Shown here: positions 52,861-62,616 of the stretch, piece by piece | How the letters are laid out: every line of letters begins with the position of its first letter | Numbering within the stretch: the first letter of the stretch is position 1 | Assembly (NCBI RefSeq): GCF_030817355.1 | Contig: NZ_JAUSZH010000001.1 | Location: forward strand, 1,302,001-1,366,000 | DNA length: 64,000 nt | Direction of reading: 5' to 3' | DNA from: Streptomyces sp. V1I1 | GTDB taxonomy: Bacteria > Actinomycetota > Actinomycetes > Streptomycetales > Streptomycetaceae | Translations under genes and position numbers: made by a program | Notes under the pieces: generated by a model | Seen by the model: only the letters and a program-made list of their open reading frames with translations | Databases searched by the model: none | Told to the model about the DNA's origin: nothing

Positions 52861-53709
52861 TCATTCCCCGCCGCGGAGGATGGAGTTGCCCTCGTGCAGG
52901 GACTCCGGTTCGGCGATGTCGAGCTGGAGGCGGCCGCTGAGGCCGTAGAAGGCGACGGGGTTGCGCCACAGGACCAGGTCGACGTCGTCCTCGGTGAATC
53001 CGGCGGCGAGCATCGCGTCAGCGACCTTGCGGGTCTTGAGGGGGTCGCTTTTTCCCCAGTCCGCGGCCGAGTTGACCAGTACCTTCTCGGTTCCGTAGGT
53101 CTTCAGGATCGCGACCATGCGGTCCTCGTCCATCTTGGTGTCGGGGTAGATGGAGAAGCCGAGCCAGCAGCCGCTGTCAGTGGCGTGCTTTACGGTCGTC
53201 TCATTGAGGTGGTCGAGCAGGACGCGTTCCGTGGGGAGGGCGGATTCGCGGATGACGTCGACGGTGCGGTGCAGGCCGGCCAGCTTGTCGCGGTGCGGGG
53301 TGTGGACGAGGGCGGGCAGGCCGTGTTCGGCGGCGAGCTGGAGCTGGGCGGCGAGCGCGGTGTCCTCGGCGGGGGTCATCGAGTCGTAGCCGATCTCGCC
53401 GACGGCGACGACGGAGTCCTTTTCGAGATAGAGGGGCAGGGCAGCGAGGACGGGTGTGCAGCGGGGGTCGTTCGCCTCTTTGGGGTTGAGGGCGATCGTG
53501 CAGTGGTGAGCGATGCCGTACTGCGCGGCGCGGAAGGGCTCCCAGCCGAGCAGCGCGTCGAAGTAGTCGAAGAAGCTGGCGGGCGAGGTGCGGGGCTGGC
53601 CGAGCCAGAAGGACGGTTCGACCAGGGCGCGGATGCCCGCGGCGTACATCGCCTGATAGTCGTCGGTGGTGCGGGAGGTCATGTGGATGTGGGGGTCGAA
53701 GATGCGCAT
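52861..53709 (-). CDS. eboB: TatD-family metal-dependent hydrolase (EboB)
   Basis: 282 residues from ATG 53709, sharing one base with the EboA stop (TGATG). TatD features: MRIFDPHIHMTSRTTDDY with the HxH metal pair, VAVGEIGYDSMTPAEDTALA, PALVHTPHRDK and KVLVNSAADWGKSDP. In ebo clusters the TatD-like member is EboB. Substrate unknown; it is not the housekeeping TatD nuclease. Confidence 0.88.
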   Translation of the reverse strand: MRIFDPHIHMTSRTTDDYQAMYAAGIRALVEPSFWLGQPRTSPASFFDYFDALLGWEPFRAAQYGIAHHCTIALNPKEANDPRCTPVLAALPLYLEKDSVVAVGEIGYDSMTPAEDTALAAQLQLAAEHGLPALVHTPHRDKLAGLHRTVDVIRESALPTERVLLDHLNETTVKHATDSGCWLGFSIYPDTKMDEDRMVAILKTYGTEKVLVNSAADWGKSDPLKTRKVADAMLAAGFTEDDVDLVLWRNPVAFYGLSGRLQLDIAEPESLHEGNSILRGGE

Positions 53710-54341
53710 CAGGACTCCTCGGACTGCTCGCCGGTCAGGGTCAGCACGCGATTGAGATCTGGGGGGACGTCGCGGCCGGCGGCGGTGCGCTCGGCGGCGT
53801 AGTCGGCGAGCATCCTGGCCAGCTCGCTGTCGCCCGCGGCGCGGCTGCGCAGTCCGGCGACGGCATCGACGGGCACACCGGTGAACAGACACTTGAGGAC
53901 GGCGTGCCGCCAGGAGTGCGGATCGAGATGGGCTGCGGCGTACGGTCCGACGGCCGCGGCGACGAGCCGGATGTCGTTGGTGCGCAGGGCGTCCTCGACG
54001 AGGGGCAGGGCTTCGGGGCTCTCGACGAGGGGGTGCAGGGCGAGGAGCACGGCACGGCGTTCGGCGGCGGTGCCCTGGTGGTAGAGGCGGGTGAGGGTGG
54101 CGCTGTCGGCGCGGGCCTCGGCGAGGAGCAGGGTGCGTACGGCGTCGGCGGCGTGGTCCCGGCCGCAGTGGCGGCCCGCGGCGGCGAACCGGAGCTCCCA
54201 GGCGGGTGCGGCGTACGGAGACGGGGCGGCCCGGGGTGCGTTGCCGGCGGCGTGCGCGGCCTCGGCGAGGGCCTCGTCGAGCCAGGCGCGGGCGGCGTCG
54301 GGGAGCTGTGCGTCGAGTTCTTTGCGGGGCGGCGTCACCAT
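53709..54341 (-). CDS. eboA: EboA-like helical protein
   Basis: 210 residues, almost all alpha-helical: ARAWLDEALAEAAHAAG, GTAAERRAVLLALHPLVESP, ALRTNDIRLVAAAVGPYAAA and HSWRHAVLKCLFTGVPVDAV. The last segments are the recognisable part of the EboA family. EboA is found only in ebo clusters and has no known activity. The start overlaps the isomerase stop by 7 bp and the stop overlaps EboB, so translation is coupled on both sides. Confidence 0.85.
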   Translation of the reverse strand: MVTPPRKELDAQLPDAARAWLDEALAEAAHAAGNAPRAAPSPYAAPAWELRFAAAGRHCGRDHAADAVRTLLLAEARADSATLTRLYHQGTAAERRAVLLALHPLVESPEALPLVEDALRTNDIRLVAAAVGPYAAAHLDPHSWRHAVLKCLFTGVPVDAVAGLRSRAAGDSELARMLADYAAERTAAGRDVPPDLNRVLTLTGEQSEES

Positions 54342-55207
54342 GCCGGTGCTCCCTTCAGCGTCGTCTGCGAGCGGAGGAACTCGATGGAGGCACGGGCGAG
54401 TTCGGGGCCCGCGTGTGAGTGGCGGGGCAGTTCCACGACGGTCAGCCCCTGGTAGCCGGTGGCGGCGAGGGCTTCGAGTACGGGCCGGAAGTCGATCTCC
54501 CCGTCCCCGAACGGGAGGTGCTCATGGACGCCGCGGCACATGTCCTCGATCTGGACATGGCGCAGCCAGGGTGCGGCGTCGCGTACGCATTCGGCGGGCG
54601 GCGCCGGTTCCAGGCACTGGCAGTGGCCGATGTCGAGGGTGAGCCCGAGGGGTTCGGGGTCGCCGAGGACGGCGCGGAGGTGGTGGAAGTCGGCGAGGGT
54701 GGCGAGGAGGTGGCCGGGCTCGGGCTCGATGGCAAGAGGGACGCGGGCGTCGGCGGCGGCGTCCAGGACGGGGGTGAGTGACTCTTCGAGCCGCTTCCAG
54801 GCGGTGTCCGGGGCGGTGTCCGCGGGGGTGATGCCACTGAAGCAGTGCACGGCGTGGGCGCCGAGGTCGGCGGCGACCTGGACAGCCGTGGTCAGCAGGG
54901 CGGTGCGGGCGGCGCGGCCGTCGGGGTCCGGATCGAGGAGGGAGGGGCTGTGCTTGCGGCGGGGGTCGAGGACGTAGCGCGCGCCGGTCTCGATGGTGAC
55001 GTCGAGGTTCAACTCGAGGAGCCGCTCGGCCACTTGGCGGGTGCGGGCTGGGAGGCCGGGGGCGAGCGGGTCGAGGTGCATATGGTCGAGGGTCAGTCCG
55101 ACACCGTCGTAACCGAGGTCGGCGAGGAGGGCGAGGGCGTCGGTGAGGCGGAGGTCGGTGAGGCCGTTGGTGCCGTAGCCGAGGCGCAGGGGGGCGGCGG
55201 GGCTCAT
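54335..55207 (-). CDS. Sugar phosphate isomerase/epimerase-type TIM barrel in ebo operon
   Basis: 290 residues: LRLGYGTNGLTDLRLTDALA at the start, GYDGVGLTLDHMHL, LAIEPEPGHLLATLADFHHL, GLTLDIGHCQCLEPAPP and VQIEDMCRGVHEHLPFGDGE, giving the His/Glu/Asp metal ligands of the AP-endonuclease-2 family. It overlaps the UbiA-like gene upstream and eboA downstream. Likely works on the cyclitol or sugar made by the inositol synthase encoded two genes before it; this is inferred. Confidence 0.87.
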   Translation of the reverse strand: MSPAAPLRLGYGTNGLTDLRLTDALALLADLGYDGVGLTLDHMHLDPLAPGLPARTRQVAERLLELNLDVTIETGARYVLDPRRKHSPSLLDPDPDGRAARTALLTTAVQVAADLGAHAVHCFSGITPADTAPDTAWKRLEESLTPVLDAAADARVPLAIEPEPGHLLATLADFHHLRAVLGDPEPLGLTLDIGHCQCLEPAPPAECVRDAAPWLRHVQIEDMCRGVHEHLPFGDGEIDFRPVLEALAATGYQGLTVVELPRHSHAGPELARASIEFLRSQTTLKGAPAW

Positions 55208-56370
55208 GTCGGGCTCACCTTCCGTGCGAGCTTGCGGGCGAGCGGGACGAGTCCCATCACCGCGAGGGCGGTGGCGTCGGCGCCCGCGCGGGCGGCGAGG
55301 GCGGCCTGGAGCGGGATCATGGCCCGGATGCCGCCGCCGACAGCGCGCTGCGTGAGCGGCGGGGAGGGGTTGAGGGCGGCGTGGAGGAGGGGGGTGGCGG
55401 CGGTACGGATGTAGGTGGCGGCGAGGAGACGGGCGGGGGTGAGCGCGAGTGCGCGTGCGGATCCGGGTGCGGATCCGGGTGCGGATCCGGGTGCGGGTGC
55501 GGCTGCGGTTGCTCCGGGGGGCCGTTGGGGGCTCTCCCCTGCCCCGTCCCTTCCCGAAGCCCGCCGCTCGCGGGCCGCGAGTGCGCCGAGCCCGAGGGTC
55601 GCTGCGAGGGCGGCGAGCGGTGCGATGGTCGAGCCACCCTGCGCCTCGCGTCGCGAGACGGTGGTGACGGCGTAGGTGTGCGCCGCGAGCACGGCGGCGG
55701 ACGGCAACGCGACAAGTACTGCCCCGCTCACGCCCGCGCCGCCCGCCGGCTCCGACAAGGGCCCGCGCCCCAGGCTCCCGCGCAGGTGCGCCGTGCCCGT
55801 TGCCACCGCCCCCAGGACCAGGTCAAGACCCCTCGCCGTAGCCATCGCCGCTGGGCCACCGGGCGTGTGTTTGAAGTGGAGGTCGTACGACCAGACCGTC
55901 GCTGACAACGCTGTCGCGACTGCCAGTGCCGGGCGGCCCGCGCGGGACGCGAGGGCCAGGCCCGCCGCCGTCAGCGCGCCGGCCGCCGTGAGCGCGGCCG
56001 CCGGGGTGATGCGGCCCGACGGGATCGGGCGGTGCGGGCGGTCCACCGCGTCCTCCTCGCGATCCGCCCAGTCGTTGAGGGCCATGCCCGCCTCGTACAG
56101 GCACAGGGATGCGCCCACCGCGAGCGCCGTGCCGCGGTTGGGGCGGGTGCCCAGGGTGGCCGCACCCGCCAGCGCGTCGCCCGGGACCGTGAAGAGCGCC
56201 GAGACGCGCAGCAGTTCCGCCCAGGCCCGAAGCACCCCGCCACCGTCCCCGCCGACGGACAAGGTCCGTCGCAGTGGCTCGAAGCCGGGAAGGCGCCCCA
56301 GCGCCGAGCCGCGCGAGAGGCACATCGAAAAGGGTGCGCGCGGCAGTTCCGCCCAGGCCCGTAGGGTCAC
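55204..56370 (-). CDS. eboC: UbiA-family prenyltransferase-like membrane protein (EboC)
   Basis: 388 residues from GTG 56370, overlapping the inositol synthase stop (GTGA). The UbiA Asp-rich motif is NDWADREEDAVDRPHRPIPS, with VWSYDLHFKHTPGGP as the second. Eight or so helices. Two oddities: residues 3-50 contain an in-frame 132-bp insertion ending in a repeat of RAWAEL, so the usual N-terminus (RAWAELLRVSALFTVPGD) appears after an extra segment; and a GSAPGSAPGSA linker arises from 12-bp DNA repeats near 55458-55500. In ebo clusters EboC is the UbiA member. Confidence 0.86.
   Translation of the reverse strand: MTLRAWAELPRAPFSMCLSRGSALGRLPGFEPLRRTLSVGGDGGGVLRAWAELLRVSALFTVPGDALAGAATLGTRPNRGTALAVGASLCLYEAGMALNDWADREEDAVDRPHRPIPSGRITPAAALTAAGALTAAGLALASRAGRPALAVATALSATVWSYDLHFKHTPGGPAAMATARGLDLVLGAVATGTAHLRGSLGRGPLSEPAGGAGVSGAVLVALPSAAVLAAHTYAVTTVSRREAQGGSTIAPLAALAATLGLGALAARERRASGRDGAGESPQRPPGATAAAPAPGSAPGSAPGSARALALTPARLLAATYIRTAATPLLHAALNPSPPLTQRAVGGGIRAMIPLQAALAARAGADATALAVMGLVPLARKLARKVSPT
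56211..56361 (-). repeat. 19-bp direct repeats flanking a 132-bp in-frame insertion in eboC
   Basis: GCAGTTCCGCCCAGGCCCG occurs at 56211-56229 and 56343-56361, 132 bp apart (44 codons). The segment between encodes an Arg/Gly-rich stretch absent from usual UbiA N-termini, so it is an insertion or duplication that kept the frame. Confidence 0.7.
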
Positions 56371-57485
56371 TTGGCCTCCCTCAGCCGGCCGGCGAACGAC
56401 AGCAGTTGCCCGAACTGTTCCGAGAGCCCCGCCGGGCCGCAGTCCGGGTCCTTGAAGTAGAAGCCGAGGTCGGGCAGCGGTCCCGACAGGCCCACCTCGT
56501 GGGCCCTGGACACCAGTCGTGCCAGGTCCAGGACCAGCGGCGCCGCGAGCGCCGAGTCGCAGCCCTGCCAGATGGTCTGCAGGATCATCCGCGAACCGAG
56601 GAAGCCCTCGAACGCGATGTGGTCCCACGCGGTCTTCCAGTCGCCCAGCGCCGGTACGTCGTCGATGTGGACCTCGCCCTCCGGGGTGTGGCCCAGCGTG
56701 TCGGCGAGGACGCGTTCCTTGCCGGCGTTCTTCGCGGCCGCCGCGGCCGGGTCGGCCAGCGCCGCTCCGTCCCCGCCCCCCAGCAGGTTGGTGCCCGACC
56801 ACGCCCGTACGGACAGGGCGCGTTGCACGAACATCGGGGCGAGTACGGAACGGAGCAGCGTCTGGCCTGTTTTGCCGTCGCGGCCCGCGTGGGGAAGTCC
56901 ACTTGCCGCGGCGGCGTCTTTGAGGGCCGCGGTGCGCAGCCCGGTGGAGGGGGTGAAGTTGACGAAGGGGCAGCCGACCCGCAGTGCCGCGGCCCCATAC
57001 AGGGAACTGGGCGGCAGCCGTACGGCGTCCGGCGCGGGCTGCGGCTCGGTGGAGGAGACATTGACGACGACCACCCGGGCAAGACCGTGTCGTTCCCGGA
57101 AGTCGACCAGGTCCGCGGCGAAGGCGGCGATGAGTTCCTCGTCGGTGCGCATGTCGCCGGACTGCGGCCCACCGGGGCGTATCTCACTGTCCGCGGCGCT
57201 CAGTTCACCGCGGACCGCCGCCGCCAGACCGTGCGGAAGCACCCCGGCCGCGGTGAGTTCCTCGGCCCGCTTGGGCAGCGGACAGTGCGCGGTGTCGTGA
57301 CCGCCGAAGACCAGCGAGGACAGGGCAGGGAGCCCGGATTCGGCAAACGGTGCCGTCTCGGTGACCATGCCGGTCGGCGGATACAGCCCGGCGGTGACCG
57401 CCGCGCACCCCGCGACAGCCGTGGTGGCCACGGAGCCGCGGGCTCCGACGAACCAGACCCCGGTGCGTACATTCCCATTCGTCAC
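56367..57485 (-). CDS. Inositol-3-phosphate synthase family protein in ebo operon
   Basis: 372 residues from GTG 57485, with GGGAGG six bases upstream. NAD-binding start: VRTGVWFVGARGSVATTAVA; then VVVVNVSSTEPQP, CPFVNFTPSTG, HAGRDGKTGQTLLRSVLAPM (active-site Lys region) and GSRMILQTIWQGCDSALAAP. The family cyclises glucose 6-phosphate to inositol 3-phosphate. In canonical ebo clusters this place is held by EboD, a 3-dehydroquinate-synthase-like cyclase. Here another cyclitol-forming enzyme stands in, so the operon may make a prenylated or lipid-linked inositol. Confidence 0.9.
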   Translation of the reverse strand: MTNGNVRTGVWFVGARGSVATTAVAGCAAVTAGLYPPTGMVTETAPFAESGLPALSSLVFGGHDTAHCPLPKRAEELTAAGVLPHGLAAAVRGELSAADSEIRPGGPQSGDMRTDEELIAAFAADLVDFRERHGLARVVVVNVSSTEPQPAPDAVRLPPSSLYGAAALRVGCPFVNFTPSTGLRTAALKDAAAASGLPHAGRDGKTGQTLLRSVLAPMFVQRALSVRAWSGTNLLGGGDGAALADPAAAAAKNAGKERVLADTLGHTPEGEVHIDDVPALGDWKTAWDHIAFEGFLGSRMILQTIWQGCDSALAAPLVLDLARLVSRAHEVGLSGPLPDLGFYFKDPDCGPAGLSEQFGQLLSFAGRLREAK

Positions 57486-57573
57486 GGGCTGCCTCCCTGC
57501 CATTTCGGTGTGGTGGAGGACGGCGGGCGGGGGGTACGGCGCCACCCCGCCCGCCGTCGTCTGACGGGCGCGC

Positions 57574-60500
57574 CTAGGAGGGCAGCTCCCTGAGTTGGAT
57601 GTTCCGGAAGGACACCTGGTCGTCGGCACCGTGGTTCTGGATGCCGATGTGGCCGTTCTTCAGGCTGCGTACCGGGTCGGTGTTGGTGAAGTCGTTGATC
57701 TTCACGCCGTTGAGGAAGACCTGGAGCCGTTCACCCTGCACCCGGATTTCGTAGCTGTTCCACTGGCCCGGGGGCCGCAGGACGCGGTCGCGGGCCTCGA
57801 TGTCGGCCGACTTGAAGCCGTAGACGGCGCCGGTGGTGCGGTCGGCCGCATCCGTCGCGTCGATCTGCACCTCATAGCCGTTGTTCACCGCCGACCAGGG
57901 GTCGTCGGAGGCCGGGAAGCCCACGAAGACACCGGAGTTGTCGTCGCCCGCCAGCCTCCAGTCGAGCTTCAGCGAGTACGACTTCAGCTCCTTGGCCTGG
58001 TACCAGAGCATGCCCATGCCGCCCTCGGTGCGCAGTTCGCCGTCGACGACGTTGAACTTTCCGGGCCCGGCCTGCTTCCAGCCGTCCAGAGTCTTGCCGT
58101 TGAAGATCGGCCGGTATCCGGTCTGCGGCTTGCAGTCGGCCTTGACCTGGCCCGATGCGTAGCGCAGGCCGCCCAGCAGATGCTGGCGGAAGGCCGGCTC
58201 GGCGTACGACTCCTTGGTGTGGCCACCGCCGGTGTAGAAGGCGCGGCCGCCCTCGTAGGTCTGGCACCAGGCGATCGGGTGGTCGCCCTTCATGGTGCCG
58301 CCCTGATAGGTGGTTTCGTCCAGGGTCGCCAGCACCCGGGCCTTGCCACGCGGGTTGGTGCGGTAGTTGTACCACTCGTCGGTGCGCTCCCAGGCGTCGT
58401 CCAGGTGCGTGGTCGACGGGTGGGTGTGGTCCTCGACCCGCACGGTGGCGGGCTGGATCTGCGGGTGGGAGGCGAAGTACGCGCCGACGAGCCCGCCGTA
58501 GAACTTCCAGTCGTACTCAGTGTCGGCCGCGGCGTGCACGCCCATGTAGCCGCCGCCGGTGGCGACGTAGTTCTCGAACGCCTTCTGCTGCTCGGCGCCC
58601 AGGACGTCACCGGTGGTGGACAGGAAGACGACGGCGTCGTAGCGGGCGAGGTTGCTGGTGGTGAACTGGGCTGCCTCCTCGGTGGCGTCGACCGTGATGT
58701 TGCTGGTCCTGCCGAGTTCCTTCAGTGCGGCGATGCCTGCCGGGATGGAGTCGTGGCGGAAGCCGGCGGTCTTGGAGAAGACAAGAACCCTCTTGGCGGT
58801 GCGGTCGACGGGCGTGTTGGAGAGCTCGAAGTCGTCCACGTCGTAGAGCGCTCCGTCGCCACCCTTGAAGACCAGGAACAGTTCGGTGGTGCGCTTCGGC
58901 ACCGCCCGCAGCGGTACGTCGACCTCCTGGAAGGTGTCCCAGCTGCCGGTGACGGGCACCGGTGCCGAACCGAGGATCTGGCCGTCCGCCGATCCGGTGC
59001 GCACCTCGAGGAAGCCGCCGACGCCACCGGAGGAGATACGGGCGGTGAGCTTGGTGGACCCGGTCAGGTTGTAGGGCTTGAAGGAGATCCAGTCGTTGTT
59101 GTGGATGTCGCCGACCGTCTTGCCTCCGTGGGCGCTGCCCTTGTTCTGGAGCGTGACTCCCGAGGAGTTGTTGTAGTGCTCGGCCTGCCGGTGGCGCGGC
59201 TGGAGCTGCGCCTGGTCGTGGCTGGTGAGCGCGGCCTGGCCGCCGCCCCCGCCGTCGGTGTACTCGGCGTCGAAGACCCCGAAGATATTGGCGTTCGGGT
59301 CGTGGCCGCCGTCGGCCGAGGTCTTGATGGTGCCGGTGCAGCCGTTGGCCGAGGTGACGGGGTGGCCGTGGCTGTCATGGCCGAGGATGTACGTCACCTT
59401 CACCTTGGCGCAGTCGATCGTCCCGTCCTCCGGGTCGGTGACCTTCACCTTGAAGGGGATCTCGTCGCCGAAGCTGAACAGCGCTCCCTCTGCCGGGAGT
59501 TCGAGGGTCACCTTGGGGGCGGTGTTGCCGACGACGACATGGACGCTGGCGGAGCCGGTGCGGCCGCTGGGGTCCTTGGCGGTGACGGTCGCCGTGTAGG
59601 TGCCGTTCTTCTTGTACGTGTACGTGGGGTTGGCCTCGGTGGACTTGCCGCCGTCGCCGAAGTCCCAGGCGTAGGTCAAGGCGTCTCCGTCGCCGTCGGT
59701 GGTGCCTGCCGAGGAGAACGCGACCCGCAGTGGGGCCTTGCCGGAGGTCTTGTTCGCGGCTGCCTCGGCGACCGGGGAGCGTCCGCCTGTGGCGTTCTCG
59801 ATGCGGTAGAGGCCGGAGTTCTCGTCGCCGCCGAACCAGGCGGTGCCGTAGTCGAGTACGTAGAGTGCGCCGTCGGGGCCGAAGGCCATGTCCATGATCT
59901 GGGTGCCGGTCCACGGGACGGGGTTGATGGACTGGACCGCGCCGTCGGCGCCCTGCTCGATCCGCTTGATCCAGCGGCGGCCGAACTCACCGGCGAAGAA
60001 GTCTCCGTCGTACGCCTCCGGGAACTTCACCGGGGACGTGGAGGCCGCGTCGTAGCGGTATACGGGTCCGCCCATCGGGGACTCTGAGCCGGTGCCGAAC
60101 TCGGGCACGGAGCCGCCGTCGTAGGGGATCCAGGCCTGCTGCGCCGGCGGCAGGTCGACCAGGCCGGTGTTGTACGGCGATTCGTTCTTGGGGGCCGCGC
60201 AGTCGAAGGTGGCTCCGGACGTCTTGGTCGCGAAGTCGTAGTCGACGTAGGCGTTGTTGTTTCCGGTGCAGAAGGGCCAGCCGAAGTTGCCGGGCTTGGT
60301 GACTCTGGCGAACTCGACCTGGCCGCCCGGGCCGCGCTTGGGGTCGGCCGTGCCCGCGTCGGGGCCGTAGTCGCCGACGTAGACGATCCCGGTCTTCTTG
60401 TCGACGCTGAACCGGAAGGGGTTGCGGAAGCCCATGGCGTAGATCTCGGGCCGGGTCTTGGCGGTCCCGGGCGCGAAGAGGTTGCCGTCGGGGATGGAGA

Positions 60501-61263
60501 AGCTCGCGTCGTCGTTGACCTTGATCCGCAGGATCTTGCCGCGCAGGTCGTTGGTGTTGCCCGAGGTGCGGCGGGCGTCGTACGCGGGGTTGCGGCCCGG
60601 CCGGTCGTCGATCGGGGTGTATCCGTCGGAGGCGAAGGGGTTGGAGTCGTCGCCGGTAGACAGATAAAGGTTGCCCTGTGCGTCGAAGTCGATGTCGCCG
60701 CCGACGTGGCAGCAGATGCCGCGGGTCGCCGGGATGTCGATGATCTTCTTCTCGCTGGCGTTGTCGAGGGTGCCGTCGGCCTTGAGCACGAAGCGCGAGA
60801 GCCGGTTGACGCCGTCGAACTTCGCGAAGTCCTCGGCGGTGCCGTCGTTCGGGGCGTCGCCCGCGGGGGTGCTCAGCGGGGGCGCGTAGTACAGGTAGAT
60901 GAAGCGGTTCTCGCCGAACCTGGGGTCGAGGCCGATGCCTTGGAGGCCTTCCTCGTCATGCGAGTAGACGGGGATGGTGCCCACCACACGGGTGTTGCCC
61001 GCGCTGTCGGTCATCCGCAGCTCGCCGTTGCGTGAGGTGTGCAGCACGCTGCGGTCGGGCAGTACGGCCAGGGACATCGGTTCGCCGGTCTCCTCACCGC
61101 CTTTGGCGAGGGTGACCTGCTGGAATTCCTCGGCGGCCGCGGCCGGCCCGGGGTCGTCGGCGGCCGCGATCTGCGGCGCGGTGAGGGCGAGCGAGGTCGC
61201 GGCGAGAAGACTGCCGGTGAGGAGTGCGAGTGCCTTGCGGGCTCTGAGCCTTTTCCTGTGCAC
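57574..61263 (-). CDS. Giant secreted sugar dehydrogenase/PKD/CBM/ThuA/DUF1080 protein
   Basis: 1229 residues from GTG 61263 (GGAGGACATTC upstream). Order: signal peptide (1-34, LALLTGSLLAATSLALTAP); PQQ-type glucose/sorbosone dehydrogenase propeller (~47-490; HDEEGLQGIGLDPRFGENRF, YVGDYGPDAG); PKD domain (~501-578; DGDALTYAWDFGDGGKS); Ig-like segment; CBM6-like domain (~694-818); ThuA trehalose-utilisation domain (~821-1041; GGYMGVHAAADTEYDWKFYG, GGRAFYTGGGHTKESY); DUF1080 3-keto-disaccharide hydrolase (~1050-1229; FNGKTLDGWKQAGPG). It probably acts on oxidised sugars at the cell surface. Confidence 0.9.
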   Translation of the reverse strand: MHRKRLRARKALALLTGSLLAATSLALTAPQIAAADDPGPAAAAEEFQQVTLAKGGEETGEPMSLAVLPDRSVLHTSRNGELRMTDSAGNTRVVGTIPVYSHDEEGLQGIGLDPRFGENRFIYLYYAPPLSTPAGDAPNDGTAEDFAKFDGVNRLSRFVLKADGTLDNASEKKIIDIPATRGICCHVGGDIDFDAQGNLYLSTGDDSNPFASDGYTPIDDRPGRNPAYDARRTSGNTNDLRGKILRIKVNDDASFSIPDGNLFAPGTAKTRPEIYAMGFRNPFRFSVDKKTGIVYVGDYGPDAGTADPKRGPGGQVEFARVTKPGNFGWPFCTGNNNAYVDYDFATKTSGATFDCAAPKNESPYNTGLVDLPPAQQAWIPYDGGSVPEFGTGSESPMGGPVYRYDAASTSPVKFPEAYDGDFFAGEFGRRWIKRIEQGADGAVQSINPVPWTGTQIMDMAFGPDGALYVLDYGTAWFGGDENSGLYRIENATGGRSPVAEAAANKTSGKAPLRVAFSSAGTTDGDGDALTYAWDFGDGGKSTEANPTYTYKKNGTYTATVTAKDPSGRTGSASVHVVVGNTAPKVTLELPAEGALFSFGDEIPFKVKVTDPEDGTIDCAKVKVTYILGHDSHGHPVTSANGCTGTIKTSADGGHDPNANIFGVFDAEYTDGGGGGQAALTSHDQAQLQPRHRQAEHYNNSSGVTLQNKGSAHGGKTVGDIHNNDWISFKPYNLTGSTKLTARISSGGVGGFLEVRTGSADGQILGSAPVPVTGSWDTFQEVDVPLRAVPKRTTELFLVFKGGDGALYDVDDFELSNTPVDRTAKRVLVFSKTAGFRHDSIPAGIAALKELGRTSNITVDATEEAAQFTTSNLARYDAVVFLSTTGDVLGAEQQKAFENYVATGGGYMGVHAAADTEYDWKFYGGLVGAYFASHPQIQPATVRVEDHTHPSTTHLDDAWERTDEWYNYRTNPRGKARVLATLDETTYQGGTMKGDHPIAWCQTYEGGRAFYTGGGHTKESYAEPAFRQHLLGGLRYASGQVKADCKPQTGYRPIFNGKTLDGWKQAGPGKFNVVDGELRTEGGMGMLWYQAKELKSYSLKLDWRLAGDDNSGVFVGFPASDDPWSAVNNGYEVQIDATDAADRTTGAVYGFKSADIEARDRVLRPPGQWNSYEIRVQGERLQVFLNGVKINDFTNTDPVRSLKNGHIGIQNHGADDQVSFRNIQLRELPS

Positions 61264-61602
61264 GAATGTCCTCCGGGATGGGCCGGTCGAACGGGCGGGG
61301 CGGTGTTCTGCCCTCAATCGCCGGTCGGGCTGGGGTGGAGCGCGTTCGTTCCGCTCTCGGGGCGGTGCTCGTCCTGCACCGCGCACGGGGCTGATCGCCG
61401 TGGGAACCGGAGTGCGCCGTCACGCCGGGGACCACCTATGTCCTGTACACCTCATGGACCGTATCGGGGTTCGTCCGGGACGGAAAGCCCTTGTGCAGCA
61501 GGGAACTTCAACTTTTTCCTACCGCAGGACAAAGCCGTCACCGGGCAGGCCGGACCTGCCCGGTCGCGGATCCACCACCGGGCTCGGAGCTGGACCGATG
61601 CC
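61264..61602 (-). other. 339-bp gene-free region
   Basis: Probable promoter region of the large secreted protein plus the terminator of the upstream isomerase operon (61540-61564). An AT-rich patch near 61505-61518 (ACTTCAACTTTTTCCT) stands out. No gene seen. Confidence 0.5.
61540..61564 (-). terminator. Terminator of the isomerase/oxidoreductase operon
   Basis: ACCGGGCAGG (61540-61549), loop CCGGA, CCTGCCCGGT (61555-61564): a perfect 10-bp stem 39 bp past the isomerase stop, followed on the minus strand by an A-rich rather than T-rich stretch. Confidence 0.7.
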
Positions 61603-62607
<1,005 letters not shown>

Positions 62608-62616
62608 TCGGACCTC

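Noticed and set aside
51775..53802. 675-codon plus-strand open frame
   Set aside because: Antisense of eboE and eboB; Gly/Glu/Val-rich low-complexity translation, typical shadow.
57595..60087. 830-codon plus-strand open frame
   Set aside because: It is the antisense of the large secreted ThuA/DUF1080 gene; composition is an artefact of high third-position GC and no domain is recognisable.
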